64,000 nucleotides of DNA from an uncultured Clostridia bacterium (GTDB lineage: Bacteria; Bacillota; Clostridia; Christensenellales; Aristaeellaceae). The position numbers and the translations under genes are program-made. The stretch is taken from contig CAKTWP010000001.1 in assembly GCA_934630705.1 (NCBI GenBank), positions 186,001-250,000 on the forward strand, given 5' to 3'. The notes below the pieces were generated by a model. That model saw only the letters and a program-made list of their open reading frames with translations. It searched no databases and had not been told where the DNA came from. This document shows, piece by piece, positions 27,458 through 36,195 of this stretch (positions within the stretch are counted from its first letter, which is position 1; each line of letters begins with the position of its first letter).

Positions 27458-29482
27458 TCAGGGCTCAATAATATTGAAGGGATTGGTGCCGCTCAAGGGG
27501 AACTGATTCATGTTTTCCATCATCAGCGTCAGCAGCTCCGCCTTGCCCTCCACCTTGAACGCCTTTTCAATCATCTGCGGATTATTATTCAGGATACCAA
27601 ACAGCGCGTATTTGGGGCCGGTGATGGACACATCCGCCGCCTCCGCCTGGGCGTTTTCATACACCAGCACCACGCCGTTTTTCACCCGCAGCATATGCTG
27701 CTCGCCCACGTCGGAAAGGGTCACGTTCATGGTGAAATCGTAATCCGCCATAGCCTGCTTATCCATCACGATGGCCATGTAATCAAAGAGCATGGGCGCG
27801 GTGAGCGCCTTGAGCATGCCGCCGGTGCTCTTGGTGGTGGCGGTATAAAGGCCATTGCCAAAGCGCAGCTCCAGCGCGGCGGTAAGATATTCATTGCGCC
27901 AGGGGCCGGATTCGGCCTGATAGCCCAGCTGCTCCAGCGCATCGGCGCACAGCAGCCGCGCATCCGTATTGGTGGGATCGGCAAAGACGATGGTGTTCGT
28001 CACCTCGGCCACCCACTGGTATTCGCCCCTGTCAAAGTCCGCTTTGGCCATGCGCAGCACCGCGTCAATATCCCCCAGGTATTCCACCCATTTCTTCGCG
28101 CTGTCGGTGGGCGTGAGGGGATTGAGGTTTACCGGATTGCTGTCATACCAGCCCATGAACTTCTGATAAACAGCCTTGGCGTTGTGGGCCACGGTGCCGT
28201 AATACTGCCGGGTGTACCATACCCGGTTCAGCGCATCGGGCAAACGAATCATGTTGGAGATTTCGTCGGAGGTATAGCCCTGGTTGATATAGGTCAGGGT
28301 CTGATCGTTGATAAACTTGTAAACGGCGGCGTTGTTCACCAGATAATCGTTCACCACCCCGTTGCCCCAATGGGGCCAGTTATGGGACTGGAAGGACACC
28401 TCCACATCCTTGCCATAGCGGGAGATAGCCTCGGTGATATAGGACGCCCAGGCTGCGCCATCGCGCACCTCCGCGCCCCGGAGGGTATAGAGGTTATGCA
28501 GGGTGGCCGTGCAGTTTTCCGCCACCCACAGTGCCTTATGCTGGGGAAGCCAGGTGTTCATTTCGGCGGGGGCTTCGGTGCCGGGCGTGATCTGGAATTC
28601 CAGCGTCACGCCATCGATCGTCAGCGTTTCGCCGGTTTCCTGAATTTCACAGGTAGGCGCCAGATAGGAAACCGTGCCGGCAGACTGGCCGATACCGATG
28701 CCCTGCGCCAGCTTGCCGGTAACGCCGGGCGTGAGCAGGATGCCGTACTGATAATTGGTTCGGCGGCCCATGCCCTTGCCCGCATAGATATTCTCCTTCA
28801 CCGCATGCTCGGCAAAGCCTGCGGGGGTGATCACAGGAATTTTACCGCTGGCCAGTTGTTCTTCAAGGGGCAGCTTTTCATCGGCCCTCTCTTCCTCTGC
28901 CATTACGCCCAGAATGCCGCCGAAATGATCGACATGAGAATGGGAAATGATGACCGCCTTCACCGGGAACGCGCCCAGATTCTTCTCAATCAGCGCCATG
29001 GCCGCCTGGCTGCATTCCACGCTCATCAGCGGATCAAACACAATCCAGCCCGTATCGCCCTTGATGACGGTCAGGTTGGACATATCATAGCCGCGCACCT
29101 GATAAATTCCCTCGCACACCTCGAACAGGCCGTAGGCATGGTTATTCTTCGTGTTTTCCCAAAGGCTGGGATTGGCCGAATCGGGGGCCTTCTCATAATC
29201 ATCGAGGAACGCATATGCCGCCTGGCTCCAGATCACCGCGCCGTTTTCGTCCACCAGCTCCAGCTTTTCGGGCGCGTCAATCAGATTGCGCTGGGCAAAT
29301 TCCGCCTCCTGCCTGTCGTCAAAATCCAGTTCGTCATATACCGCGGCGTTGATCCGGGCGGTAAATTCCGTGGCGGGCTTCACGTCGGTGGTCAGGCCCA
29401 GGCCGGCGTTTTCCGCCCGTGCGCCGGCTGCCAGGCCAGGCAGCAGCATCGCCGCCAGAAGGCATGCAAGCATCTTTTTCAC
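27458..29482 (-). CDS. Secreted linear alkylsulfatase (SdsA1/YjcS-like)
   Basis: 674-aa metallo-beta-lactamase-fold sulfatase that hydrolyses primary alkyl sulfates such as SDS. Signal peptide of 23 residues ends ARA. The binuclear zinc motif is SHSHVDHFGG (180-189). LWVAENCTATLHNLYTLRGA (around 330-350) and SFQSHNWPHWGN are strongly characteristic, and the C-terminal 110 or so residues form the SCP2-like hydrophobic-binding domain. Monocistronic. Native substrates in a gut setting could be sulfated lipids or detergents. Confidence 0.9.
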   Translation of the reverse strand: MKKMLACLLAAMLLPGLAAGARAENAGLGLTTDVKPATEFTARINAAVYDELDFDDRQEAEFAQRNLIDAPEKLELVDENGAVIWSQAAYAFLDDYEKAPDSANPSLWENTKNNHAYGLFEVCEGIYQVRGYDMSNLTVIKGDTGWIVFDPLMSVECSQAAMALIEKNLGAFPVKAVIISHSHVDHFGGILGVMAEEERADEKLPLEEQLASGKIPVITPAGFAEHAVKENIYAGKGMGRRTNYQYGILLTPGVTGKLAQGIGIGQSAGTVSYLAPTCEIQETGETLTIDGVTLEFQITPGTEAPAEMNTWLPQHKALWVAENCTATLHNLYTLRGAEVRDGAAWASYITEAISRYGKDVEVSFQSHNWPHWGNGVVNDYLVNNAAVYKFINDQTLTYINQGYTSDEISNMIRLPDALNRVWYTRQYYGTVAHNAKAVYQKFMGWYDSNPVNLNPLTPTDSAKKWVEYLGDIDAVLRMAKADFDRGEYQWVAEVTNTIVFADPTNTDARLLCADALEQLGYQAESGPWRNEYLTAALELRFGNGLYTATTKSTGGMLKALTAPMLFDYMAIVMDKQAMADYDFTMNVTLSDVGEQHMLRVKNGVVLVYENAQAEAADVSITGPKYALFGILNNNPQMIEKAFKVEGKAELLTLMMENMNQFPLSGTNPFNIIEP

Positions 29483-29896
29483 AGTTTGTCTCTCCCCTTC
29501 CCGTTGTGCATCTCCATGCGTTTATGCGGATGGCAGGCCTGCCATACCGCAATGGGACTATCGATTTATTATATCATGTTCCTGGGGAAGGTAAAACCGC
29601 CATTCGTGCCAAAAAAGCACCATTCGTGCCATCCACCGCCCAGGCGGGCATGCAAAAAGCCAGTCCCGGTTTCCCGGAAGCTGGCTGAAAATGCATCGTA
29701 CCGGCGCGCAGCCCTATGCCAGTGCCTTGAATTGATCGGCCTTTTCCAATGCCGCCTGATTGCCGGCTGCTTCGCCGGGGGCGGTAAGCCCGCCGCAGAA
29801 CAACAGACTGCCGGCCAGCTCTGCTTTTTCAAAGCAATCAGTCCGCCCTGCAGGCTGTCGGCAGCCTTTTAGGGCGTGTAATCCATCGATTAAAAA
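29483..29896. other. Intergenic stretch with decayed coding trace
   Basis: On the minus strand an open stretch of about 55 codons (29716-29890) ends with LTAPGEAAGNQAALEKADQF then KALA and a TAG. No start codon fits, so it is probably a gene remnant after cbiK. Nothing else gene-like is visible apart from the terminator at 29654-29686. Confidence 0.3.
29654..29686 (-). terminator. Terminator after the cbiK operon
   Basis: AGCCAG (29681-29686 complement) and CTGGCT (29658-29663 complement) with an inner CCGG/CCGG pair, then TTTTTGC on the minus strand. Confidence 0.6.
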
Positions 29897-30631
29897 TCAG
29901 CCGAGAAGGGCCTGCAGCTTCTGCGCAAAAATCTGCTGCGCCACCTCCGAGCGCCCGATGCCCGTCAGCTGGCAATGCACCTCAAAGCCCGCGCTTGTCA
30001 GCTGTGAACGCCAGCTGTCCGGCTGGTCGCCCGCCATGTCGCTGAGCGTATGTCCACCCACGGACATAAGCAGCGGCGTTACAGTCAGGATACGCTCCGG
30101 CTGCTTCAGCAGCGCCGGCATCACCTGCGCAAGGCCGGGTTCGCCGGCCAGGCAGCCCAGATACACGCCCCCGGGGAGCCGCGCTGCAAGCCGCAGATAT
30201 GCCGGATTCCCATTCGTGGGATGGCCGTGGCCCATAATGAGCAAAGGCATACCCAGCGATTGCTGCATTTTCCCGTAATAGGCGGCAAGGGTATCCAGGT
30301 CGCCGTCATCGGTAAGCAAAGGCGTGGCGACAGGCAGGCCCTGGGCGGCAGCTTCCACGCTTTCAAATTCACCGCCGGGAGAAACGAGCAGCGCCGCCAC
30401 TGCGATCTGCGCCGCGCCGTCCGCTTTTGCCCGGGCGACCGCCTCCGCGGGATCGGGCATAGGACGGCCCTGCCGGGCCGCCAGCGCCCGGACACGGCCG
30501 GATGTGAACGCACGGCGCAGCTCCCAATCCGGGAATGCTGCCTGCATGGCCTGTTCAATACAGCCAATATCGGCGGCCAGGGCCTCCTCGGATGCGCCAT
30601 AGGAAACAGAAATCAGAATTTTCTTGCTCAT
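29897..30631 (-). CDS. cbiK: CbiK-like sirohydrochlorin cobaltochelatase
   Basis: 244-aa class II chelatase that inserts cobalt (or iron) into sirohydrochlorin. Both catalytic histidines are present: MGHGHPTNGNPAY (H135) and LLMSVGGHTLSDMAGDQPDSW (H194), with E164 in CLAGEPGL. ATG 30631 has AAAGGA ahead. It is the last gene of an operon with a binding protein, ATPase, FecCD permease and flavodoxin, not with cobalamin genes. It may therefore make siroheme or act on an imported tetrapyrrole (inference). Confidence 0.85.
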   Translation of the reverse strand: MSKKILISVSYGASEEALAADIGCIEQAMQAAFPDWELRRAFTSGRVRALAARQGRPMPDPAEAVARAKADGAAQIAVAALLVSPGGEFESVEAAAQGLPVATPLLTDDGDLDTLAAYYGKMQQSLGMPLLIMGHGHPTNGNPAYLRLAARLPGGVYLGCLAGEPGLAQVMPALLKQPERILTVTPLLMSVGGHTLSDMAGDQPDSWRSQLTSAGFEVHCQLTGIGRSEVAQQIFAQKLQALLG

Positions 30632-30688
30632 GGAAACGGTTCCTTTCAAAAAGCGCCGGTCGGGAGTGCTCGGACCGGCAGCGGTGCA

Positions 30689-31738
30689 TCAATTCGCAAA
30701 ATCAATGTCCGGGTAGAGGATCTGCGCCAGCTGCTGATATGCTTCCACAAAGCGGCTGTTGGGCTTGTAATGGAACAGATGGGGCTCCAGGAAATAAACC
30801 TTTCCTTCCTTCACCGCGCGCAGGGACTGCCACACGGGATTCTGGCCATAAACGCGCTCCAGCTGGGCCGAATCATCCTCTTTGCTGGCGTGGCACTGCA
30901 CCACAATCAGATCGGGATCCGCCGCAAAAACGGATTCCATGTTGATTTCGATCCGATCCGCGCCGGAAGCGTTGTCCGCATCGGAAATATTGATGGCCTG
31001 CATCTCGCTGATCATGCCGCCCAGCACGGTGTTGGAGGTGTTGGCGGTGATATTATCCTTCGTTGCGGAGAACATGGCGAACACCTTCGGCGGGTTCTCC
31101 TGATCGTCCGGGATGCGGCAGAGAATGTCCACCACCTTGTCCAGCGCGGGCATGGCCACAGTGTCCCACAGTGCCGGCTGGCCATTGAGATTGCAGAAAA
31201 CCTTGAACCACTTCAGATAATCCGAAAAATCGTTGTAATCCATCGCGACGACGGGAATGCCCGCCGCTTCCGCAGGCGCGGAAATGGTCTTATAGCCGCT
31301 CATGGCGGTGGCGCAGATAATCAGGTCCGGCTGGAACGCGATGATGCTTTCCGTGCTCCAGTTCTTGCCCGCGGAAGATTCGGCCAGCACCGTCACGCCT
31401 TCGTCCTGCGTCACATCACGGCCGATATAAAGGTTATAAAGCTCCACGGAGGAGCTGCCGCCAATCACGCCAGCGGCCGTGCCGCCTGCCTCATACCACA
31501 GGGTGACGAAGCTGCCGTACAGCACGGCGACCTTGGACGGGCTCTTGGCAATTTCCAGGGGCGTCTCGGAGGCCGCGTCCGGGAAAACAACGCTGTTGGC
31601 ATTCACGATCACTTCATCCGCCTTCGCCAGGAAGGACGCGCGGAGCGCTGCGGCGCGGTCGGTTTCCTCTGCCATCACAGGAAGGGCTGCCGCGCACAGG
31701 AGCGCCAGCGCAAGGAGCAGGGACATAAGCTTCTTCAT
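30689..31738 (-). CDS. Iron-siderophore/cobalamin-type ABC substrate-binding protein
   Basis: 349-aa FepB/BtuF-type (cluster A) binding protein. Signal peptide MKKLMSLLLALALLCAAALP ends near VMA, no lipobox. AKSPSKVAVLYGSFVTLWYE, STESIIAFQPDLIICATAMS, MESVFAADPDLIVVQCHA and AVKEGKVYFLEPHLFHYKPN are typical blocks. The ligand may be a siderophore, haem or a corrinoid. Lies between the ATPase gene and cbiK. Confidence 0.88.
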   Translation of the reverse strand: MKKLMSLLLALALLCAAALPVMAEETDRAAALRASFLAKADEVIVNANSVVFPDAASETPLEIAKSPSKVAVLYGSFVTLWYEAGGTAAGVIGGSSSVELYNLYIGRDVTQDEGVTVLAESSAGKNWSTESIIAFQPDLIICATAMSGYKTISAPAEAAGIPVVAMDYNDFSDYLKWFKVFCNLNGQPALWDTVAMPALDKVVDILCRIPDDQENPPKVFAMFSATKDNITANTSNTVLGGMISEMQAINISDADNASGADRIEINMESVFAADPDLIVVQCHASKEDDSAQLERVYGQNPVWQSLRAVKEGKVYFLEPHLFHYKPNSRFVEAYQQLAQILYPDIDFAN

Positions 31739-31756
31739 AGGGAAATGCCTCCTTTG

Positions 31757-32581
31757 TTATGATGCATTTTGTATATCTGTAAGGCTTTCGCCCACAGAAT
31801 CGGGAAGAATCTGCATGGGAATAAAGTATGGGCAGCAGTGGGCCGCATCACGGGTAATATCCGCCTCGATCTTGAACACCGCCTGCAGCGTTTCGCCGCA
31901 GATGACCTCTTCCGGTGTGCCGCTGGCATAGATGCGCCCGCCGCGAATGGCATAGAGCATATCGGAATAGCGCGCCGCCATGTTCAGATCATGCAGTACC
32001 ATCACGATGGTCATGCCCATTTCGCGGTTCAGGCGGCGAACCAGCTCCAGCACCTCCATCTGATAGCTGATGTCCAGATAGGTGGTGGGTTCATCCAGGA
32101 TGAGGATTTCCGGCTGCTGGCAGACGGTCATGGCAATCCATGCGCGCTGGCGTTCGCCGCCGGAAAGGGTTCGAAGCGTTCGATGCTGGAGCGCGGTCAG
32201 CCCGGTCAATCGAAGGGTTTCATCGATGATGCGTCCATCCTCTGCGGTCAGATGACGCCCCAGCTTCAAATAGGGATAGCGCCCATAGGACACCAGCGTC
32301 CGCACGTCAATATCCGGCGGCGACACATGCACCTGCGCCAGATACCCAATATGCTGCGCCGCCTGCCTGGGCGGATACGCCTTCAGCGGGCGATCCTGAT
32401 AGATCACTTCCCCCCTGCGCGGCACAACCGCCTTGGAAACGGTTTTGAGCAGGCTGGACTTTCCGCATCCGTTTTGCCCGATGATGGTAACGATCTTTCC
32501 CCGGGGAATTTCCAGCGTCACATTTTCCAGCACGGCTTTGCCGCGAAAACCGATGGTCATGTTCCGAAAGCCGAAATACAT
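31757..32581 (-). CDS. FecE/BtuD-type ABC transporter ATP-binding protein
   Basis: 274-aa ATPase. Walker A IIGQNGCGKSSLLKT (about 33-47), YLAQVHVSPPDIDVRTLVSYGRYPYLK, signature LSGGERQRAWIA, Walker B ILILDEPTTYLDISYQ and switch VLHDLN. ATG 32581 abuts the permease stop (one shared base). The C-terminal tail of about 30 residues carries a CC pair (AAHCCPYF). Confidence 0.93.
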   Translation of the reverse strand: MYFGFRNMTIGFRGKAVLENVTLEIPRGKIVTIIGQNGCGKSSLLKTVSKAVVPRRGEVIYQDRPLKAYPPRQAAQHIGYLAQVHVSPPDIDVRTLVSYGRYPYLKLGRHLTAEDGRIIDETLRLTGLTALQHRTLRTLSGGERQRAWIAMTVCQQPEILILDEPTTYLDISYQMEVLELVRRLNREMGMTIVMVLHDLNMAARYSDMLYAIRGGRIYASGTPEEVICGETLQAVFKIEADITRDAAHCCPYFIPMQILPDSVGESLTDIQNAS

Positions 32582-33582
32582 CAGTCGCCACCTCCCGATT
32601 CGCGAGTGCGCAGCAGATAGAGGAAAAACGGCGCGCCGATGAAGGACAGGATGATACTGACGGGAATCTCCCCCGGCGGCATGATAACGCGCCCAATGGT
32701 GTCGCACACCACAACCAGCGTGAAGCCCAGAAACGCCGACGCCGGGAACAGATACTTGTAATCCGATCCGACGATCAGGCGCGCAATATGGGGCACCACC
32801 AGACCCACGAAGCTGATCAGCCCCGCCACGGCAATCGCCGCGCCCGACAAAAGCGAGGACACCGCAATCAGAAAGAAGCGGAACGCTTCCGTCCTCAGCC
32901 CCAGCGAATTGGCGGTTTCATCCCCCAGCATCAGAATGTTCATCTTGGAGGGCAGCAGAAAGCACAGCGCAATGCCTACCAGCGCGTAAGGCAGAATCAT
33001 CCGGAAGTGCGACCAACTCGAGCCGTTCAGCCCGCCCACCAGAAAGCCAGACGCATTGCCCAGCGAATCGGCGAAGAACGTCTTAATCATATCGTTGAAC
33101 GCGCCGAAAAGCGCCGATACCGCCATGCCGGACAGAATCATCTTCACCGGGCTGACGCCCTTTTGATACGCCAGGGCATAGATCAGCATCGTGGTCACAA
33201 ACGCGCCGAGGATGGAACCCACCGGCAGCAGCGACGACAGCTGCGGGAACGCTACCAGCGTCAGATACCCCACAAAGCTTGCGCCGCCGGTTACGCCAAT
33301 GGTGGAGGGCGAAGCCATGGTATTGCGCATCACGCCCTGCAAAATGCAGCCCGACAGCGACAGGCATACGCCCACCAGCCCGCCGCACAGCACGCGCGGA
33401 AAGCGCAGATGCCAGATCAGCAGCCGGGCGGTGGAGCCGTCATCCGTAAACAGCGCGCGGAAAATTTCCGGAAGCGTGAAGCGCACCGTGCCGACACCCA
33501 CGCAAATCAGCGCGGACAGCACGCTCATTGCCCCGAAAAGGACGATGAGCGGCACACGCAGGCGGCGAATCGTCTTGCTCAT
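32581..33582 (-). CDS. FecCD-family ABC transporter permease
   Basis: 333-aa multi-spanning permease for siderophore, haem or B12 uptake. SGCILQGVMRNTMASPSTIGVTGGASF and GLISFVGLVVPHIARLIVG are the FecCD signatures. ATG 33582 overlaps the flavodoxin stop (ATGA), supporting this start over longer in-frame ones. A single permease gene means the channel is a homodimer. Confidence 0.93.
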   Translation of the reverse strand: MSKTIRRLRVPLIVLFGAMSVLSALICVGVGTVRFTLPEIFRALFTDDGSTARLLIWHLRFPRVLCGGLVGVCLSLSGCILQGVMRNTMASPSTIGVTGGASFVGYLTLVAFPQLSSLLPVGSILGAFVTTMLIYALAYQKGVSPVKMILSGMAVSALFGAFNDMIKTFFADSLGNASGFLVGGLNGSSWSHFRMILPYALVGIALCFLLPSKMNILMLGDETANSLGLRTEAFRFFLIAVSSLLSGAAIAVAGLISFVGLVVPHIARLIVGSDYKYLFPASAFLGFTLVVVCDTIGRVIMPPGEIPVSIILSFIGAPFFLYLLRTRESGGGD

Positions 33583-34094
33583 AGCGCCTTCAGAAACTCC
33601 TTCACTTCCGCCTGGCACTGCGCCAGCTCTTCTGCGTTGGGATGCCCCAGCGATTCCTTCTGCTTCTCGAAGCGCTCCGGGCTGAGATGGCCCTTTTCGC
33701 CTTCGGGAATGCGCAGCCGGCGCGCCGTGCGGGCCAGATCGATGCTGCCGCGGCACAGGTAATGCCCCACCAGCGTGTTATGCGCACGAACCAGATTTTC
33801 CACATTTTCGCAGACCTTCTGCGCATGGGCGGATTCGCGCGCTGCGCCCAGCGTGCCGATAATGATAATTTTCTTGCCTTCCATGTGCTCAAGGAGCGCG
33901 ATGGTGTCGTCGTCCGCCGTGGCATGGTTGCACCAGTAGGACAGCACGAAGACGTCGAATTTGTCAATCATTTCCCGGTTGACATAACGAATATTATACG
34001 GCCCGACGTGATCGGGAATAGCCTGGGCCGCCGCTTCCGCCAGGCGGAAGGCGTTGCCGGTGATGGTGGAAAACACAATGGGGATGGTAGTCAT
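33579..34094 (-). CDS. Flavodoxin-like protein
   Basis: 171-aa flavodoxin-fold protein. The N-terminal FMN phosphate loop is FSTITGNAFRLAEAAAQ (residues 8-24), followed by DVFVLSYWCNHATADDDT and KKIIIIGTLGAARESAHA. First gene of the ABC importer-cbiK operon and directly behind the twin palindromes. It may supply electrons for reductive release of iron or for tetrapyrrole breakdown after import (inference from context). Confidence 0.85.
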   Translation of the reverse strand: MTTIPIVFSTITGNAFRLAEAAAQAIPDHVGPYNIRYVNREMIDKFDVFVLSYWCNHATADDDTIALLEHMEGKKIIIIGTLGAARESAHAQKVCENVENLVRAHNTLVGHYLCRGSIDLARTARRLRIPEGEKGHLSPERFEKQKESLGHPNAEELAQCQAEVKEFLKAL

Positions 34095-34123
34095 TGAACA
34101 TCTCTCTTTCCGGTTGCCGCATC

Positions 34124-34141
34124 GGTTAGATACAGCTAACC
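34124..34141. promoter_or_regulatory. 18-bp palindromic operator, site 1
   Basis: GGTTAGATACAGCTAACC: perfect 6-bp arms (GGTTAG/CTAACC). The arms match half-sites of DtxR/IdeR-type iron regulators, but those sites have a shorter spacer. Confidence 0.6.
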
Positions 34142-34157
34142 ATAATCTAATGAAAAC

Positions 34158-34175
34158 GGTTAAATATGTTTAACC
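34158..34175. promoter_or_regulatory. 18-bp palindromic operator, site 2
   Basis: GGTTAAATATGTTTAACC: arms GGTTAA/TTAACC, 34 bases from site 1 and at the predicted transcription start, suited to repression. Confidence 0.6.
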
Positions 34176-34181
34176 ACAAAG

Positions 34182-34210
34182 ATGGTATCACGAGTTTCAT
34201 TGCTTGTCAA
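34182..34210 (-). promoter_or_regulatory. Promoter of the flavodoxin-ABC-cbiK operon
   Basis: Minus strand TTGACA (34205-34210), 17 bases, TACCAT (34182-34187). Both palindromes lie immediately downstream, between promoter and first gene. Confidence 0.7.
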
Positions 34211-34464
34211 GGGCTGCAAAAAAATTTCGCAGTTCTGCTTTCCCGTCTCAAAAAGCGCGCATCCCTCTGAATTCGCCACGGTTCGGGCAGGCGGCGCTTT
34301 GCGGTGAAGCTTTTCATAATAACAAACCGACAAAAGCTGCCAATGCCCAACCGCTGGGAAGCGGCCGCCAGAGGCCGGCTGTGCCGATTGCCGGGATGGC
34401 GGACAGACAACAGCTGAGCTTCCATCGCAAAGCCCGCACATCCTGCTTCAAAGCTTTTTACACC

Positions 34465-34974
34465 GTTGGAGAACAAACGAATGCCTTTATCGGTATAATC
34501 CATGGCGCCGGAAAAACCACGCTGCTCAAAATTCTGCTGGGGATTGAGCCCCCTGACACAGGCGCTGTTTGTTTTGACGGGGAGCAGATTGCGTTTTGTT
34601 TGCAGGATGAGCCTGACGTTACGCTCTCGATGCGGGCGTTTGCAGATGAAATGGCGGCCGCCGGACGGATTGATTCTGCGTGTTTTGAGCGCTTGGTGGA
34701 TGCATTTGGAATTGCCGACTGCATGGATCAAAGGCCAAGCGAATGCTCGGAAGGACAAAGAAAAAAGTTTTATCTGTCCCTGGCGTTTGCTTGCCCATCG
34801 GAGCTGCTTCTGTTGGATGAGCCAACCAATCATCTGGATCCGGACAGCGTTGATACCCTGCTTCGCCTGATTCAGGATTGGAAGGGCGCTTTGCTGATGG
34901 TATCCCACGACAGCCGGATGGACTGCCCGATACACTGGGTTATGGAAGGAGGGCAATTGAATGAAAGCAACTGA
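34465..34974 (+). pseudogene. 5'-truncated ABC transporter ATPase remnant
   Basis: About 170 codons of an ABC ATPase: HGAGKTTLLKILLGIEPPDTG (damaged Walker A, first Gly lost), SECSEGQRKKFYLSLAFACP (signature altered from LSGGQ), LLLLDEPTNHLDPDSVDTLL (Walker B) and LLMVSHDSRMDC. The open frame continues upstream to 34204, but that part is unlike any protein and overlaps the promoter on the other strand. The NHLD sequence resembles ABC-F or antibiotic-exporter ATPases. Non-functional as it stands. Confidence 0.7.
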
Positions 34975-35251
34975 TAATAGGAAGCAGATCCGGAAGGACT
35001 GTCTGTCTTCCATGAGGGTTGTCACCATCGCACAATTTCTGGTGGATTTATCCAGTGTTCTGATCCCGACCCTGACCGCTTCCGTTTTCGGAGAGATGAC
35101 CCATGCGTTGCTCCAGCAGGCCATCCCCCTGTGCATCCTGATGATCGGAATCGGTTTAACAAAGGCCGGGAATCTGCCCATTGGCGCGGTTGTCACCGGC
35201 TACTCCTATGACGCCAAGCGCCTGATCTTCAATACGTTCAGGATCGGCTTT
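34961..35251 (+). pseudogene. ABC transporter membrane-domain fragment
   Basis: Begins MKATDNRKQIRKDCLSSMRV, followed by VTIAQFLVDLSSVLIPTLTA, like the N-terminus of an ABC exporter half, overlapping the end of the ATPase remnant. After about 60 residues similarity stops, and the frame runs into the GH51 remnant without a stop. A truncated gene fused by deletion. Confidence 0.55.
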
Positions 35252-36068
35252 ATGAAGTGCATTATGAACGCTGACAGAAACTATCAAATTGCTAAAGTGG
35301 AAGACCGTATGTTCGGTTCGTTTATTGAGCAGCAGGGCAGCTGTATTGGTAACGGCATCTATGAGCCCACACATCCCGCGGCGGATGAGAGCGGATTCCG
35401 TCAGGATGTGCTTGAAAGGACCCGGAAGCTGAATCTTTCCATCATTCGTTTTCCGGGCGGCAACTAAACCTCCGGATATGACTGGATGGGTTCGGTCCGC
35501 GCGAAAAACGCCACGCGCGGCTGGAACTGGCTTGGAAATCCATCAATCCCAATCATGTTGGTCTGCATGAATATGTGAAATGGATCCGTAAAACAGGGGC
35601 CGAACCGCTGATGACCATCAATCTGGGTACCGGCACTGTTAAGGAAGCACAACGTTTGGCGGAATATGCCATTTTTCCCTATGGAACTTGCATGAGCGAT
35701 CTCCGAATTCAGAATGGTAAAGAGCCTTTCATACCCGGTTGGAAGGTCCACGCTACGATACCGGTGAATATGGTTTTGTGCCTGCTATTGATCATGTGGC
35801 TATCTATCACGAGGGCACGCAGGAAGTGGACGTATTTGCCGTGAACCGTTCGGACGAACCCATTGCCTTTGCATTCTACGCGCTGGACTTTGCCGGAAAG
35901 TCAGACTGATAGAGCGCATTGTGATGGACGGCAGTCTGGATGTGGGTAACACGCTTGAGCAGCCGCTTTCCTGCATTCCCTGCAGCGTGCAGGAGAGTCA
36001 GGAAAAACGGCTGCGCCTGCGTGCGGCTGAATTCCTATTTCTGGAATGTGCTGTGCTATTCTGTTTGA
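35252..36068 (+). pseudogene. Degraded GH51 alpha-L-arabinofuranosidase
   Basis: Residues 1-72 are a clean GH51 N-terminus (YQIAKVEDRMFGSFIEQQGS, then KLNLSIIRFPGGN). A TAA at 35465 interrupts it, TSGYDWMGSV continues in frame, and a frameshift near 35491 leads into RLELAWKSINPNHVGLHEYV, MTINLGTGTVKEAQ and GTCMSDLRIQNGKEPF. The central part with both catalytic glutamates is deleted. C-terminal pieces remain in other frames: EYGFVPAIDHVAIYHEGTQE (from about 35755) and SYFWNVLCYSV before a stop at 36068. It shows that arabinose-releasing genes were here earlier in another form. Confidence 0.85.
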
Positions 36069-36142
36069 GGAGTCAAACCCATCAGCGCAAAATTTTGCAC
36101 CTTATCGCAAAAATCTTCTATTTTCATTTCTTGTCTGAGGTG

Positions 36143-36148
36143 TATAAT
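36143..36148 (+). promoter_or_regulatory. Possible -10 element of the sugar-utilisation operon
   Basis: TATAAT 48 bases before the binding-protein ATG. No good -35 is visible at 16-18 bases, in keeping with activation by the AraC-type regulator encoded downstream (inference). Confidence 0.4.
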
Positions 36149-36195
36149 AAAATTAAAGGATTTGTTCGCTCGAAAAAAGAACAGGAGGGAAAAGA

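Noticed and set aside
34204..34464. Upstream extension of the ABC ATPase open frame
   Set aside because: It overlaps the promoter and operator side of the opposite operon, has no ribosome site, and its translation resembles no protein.
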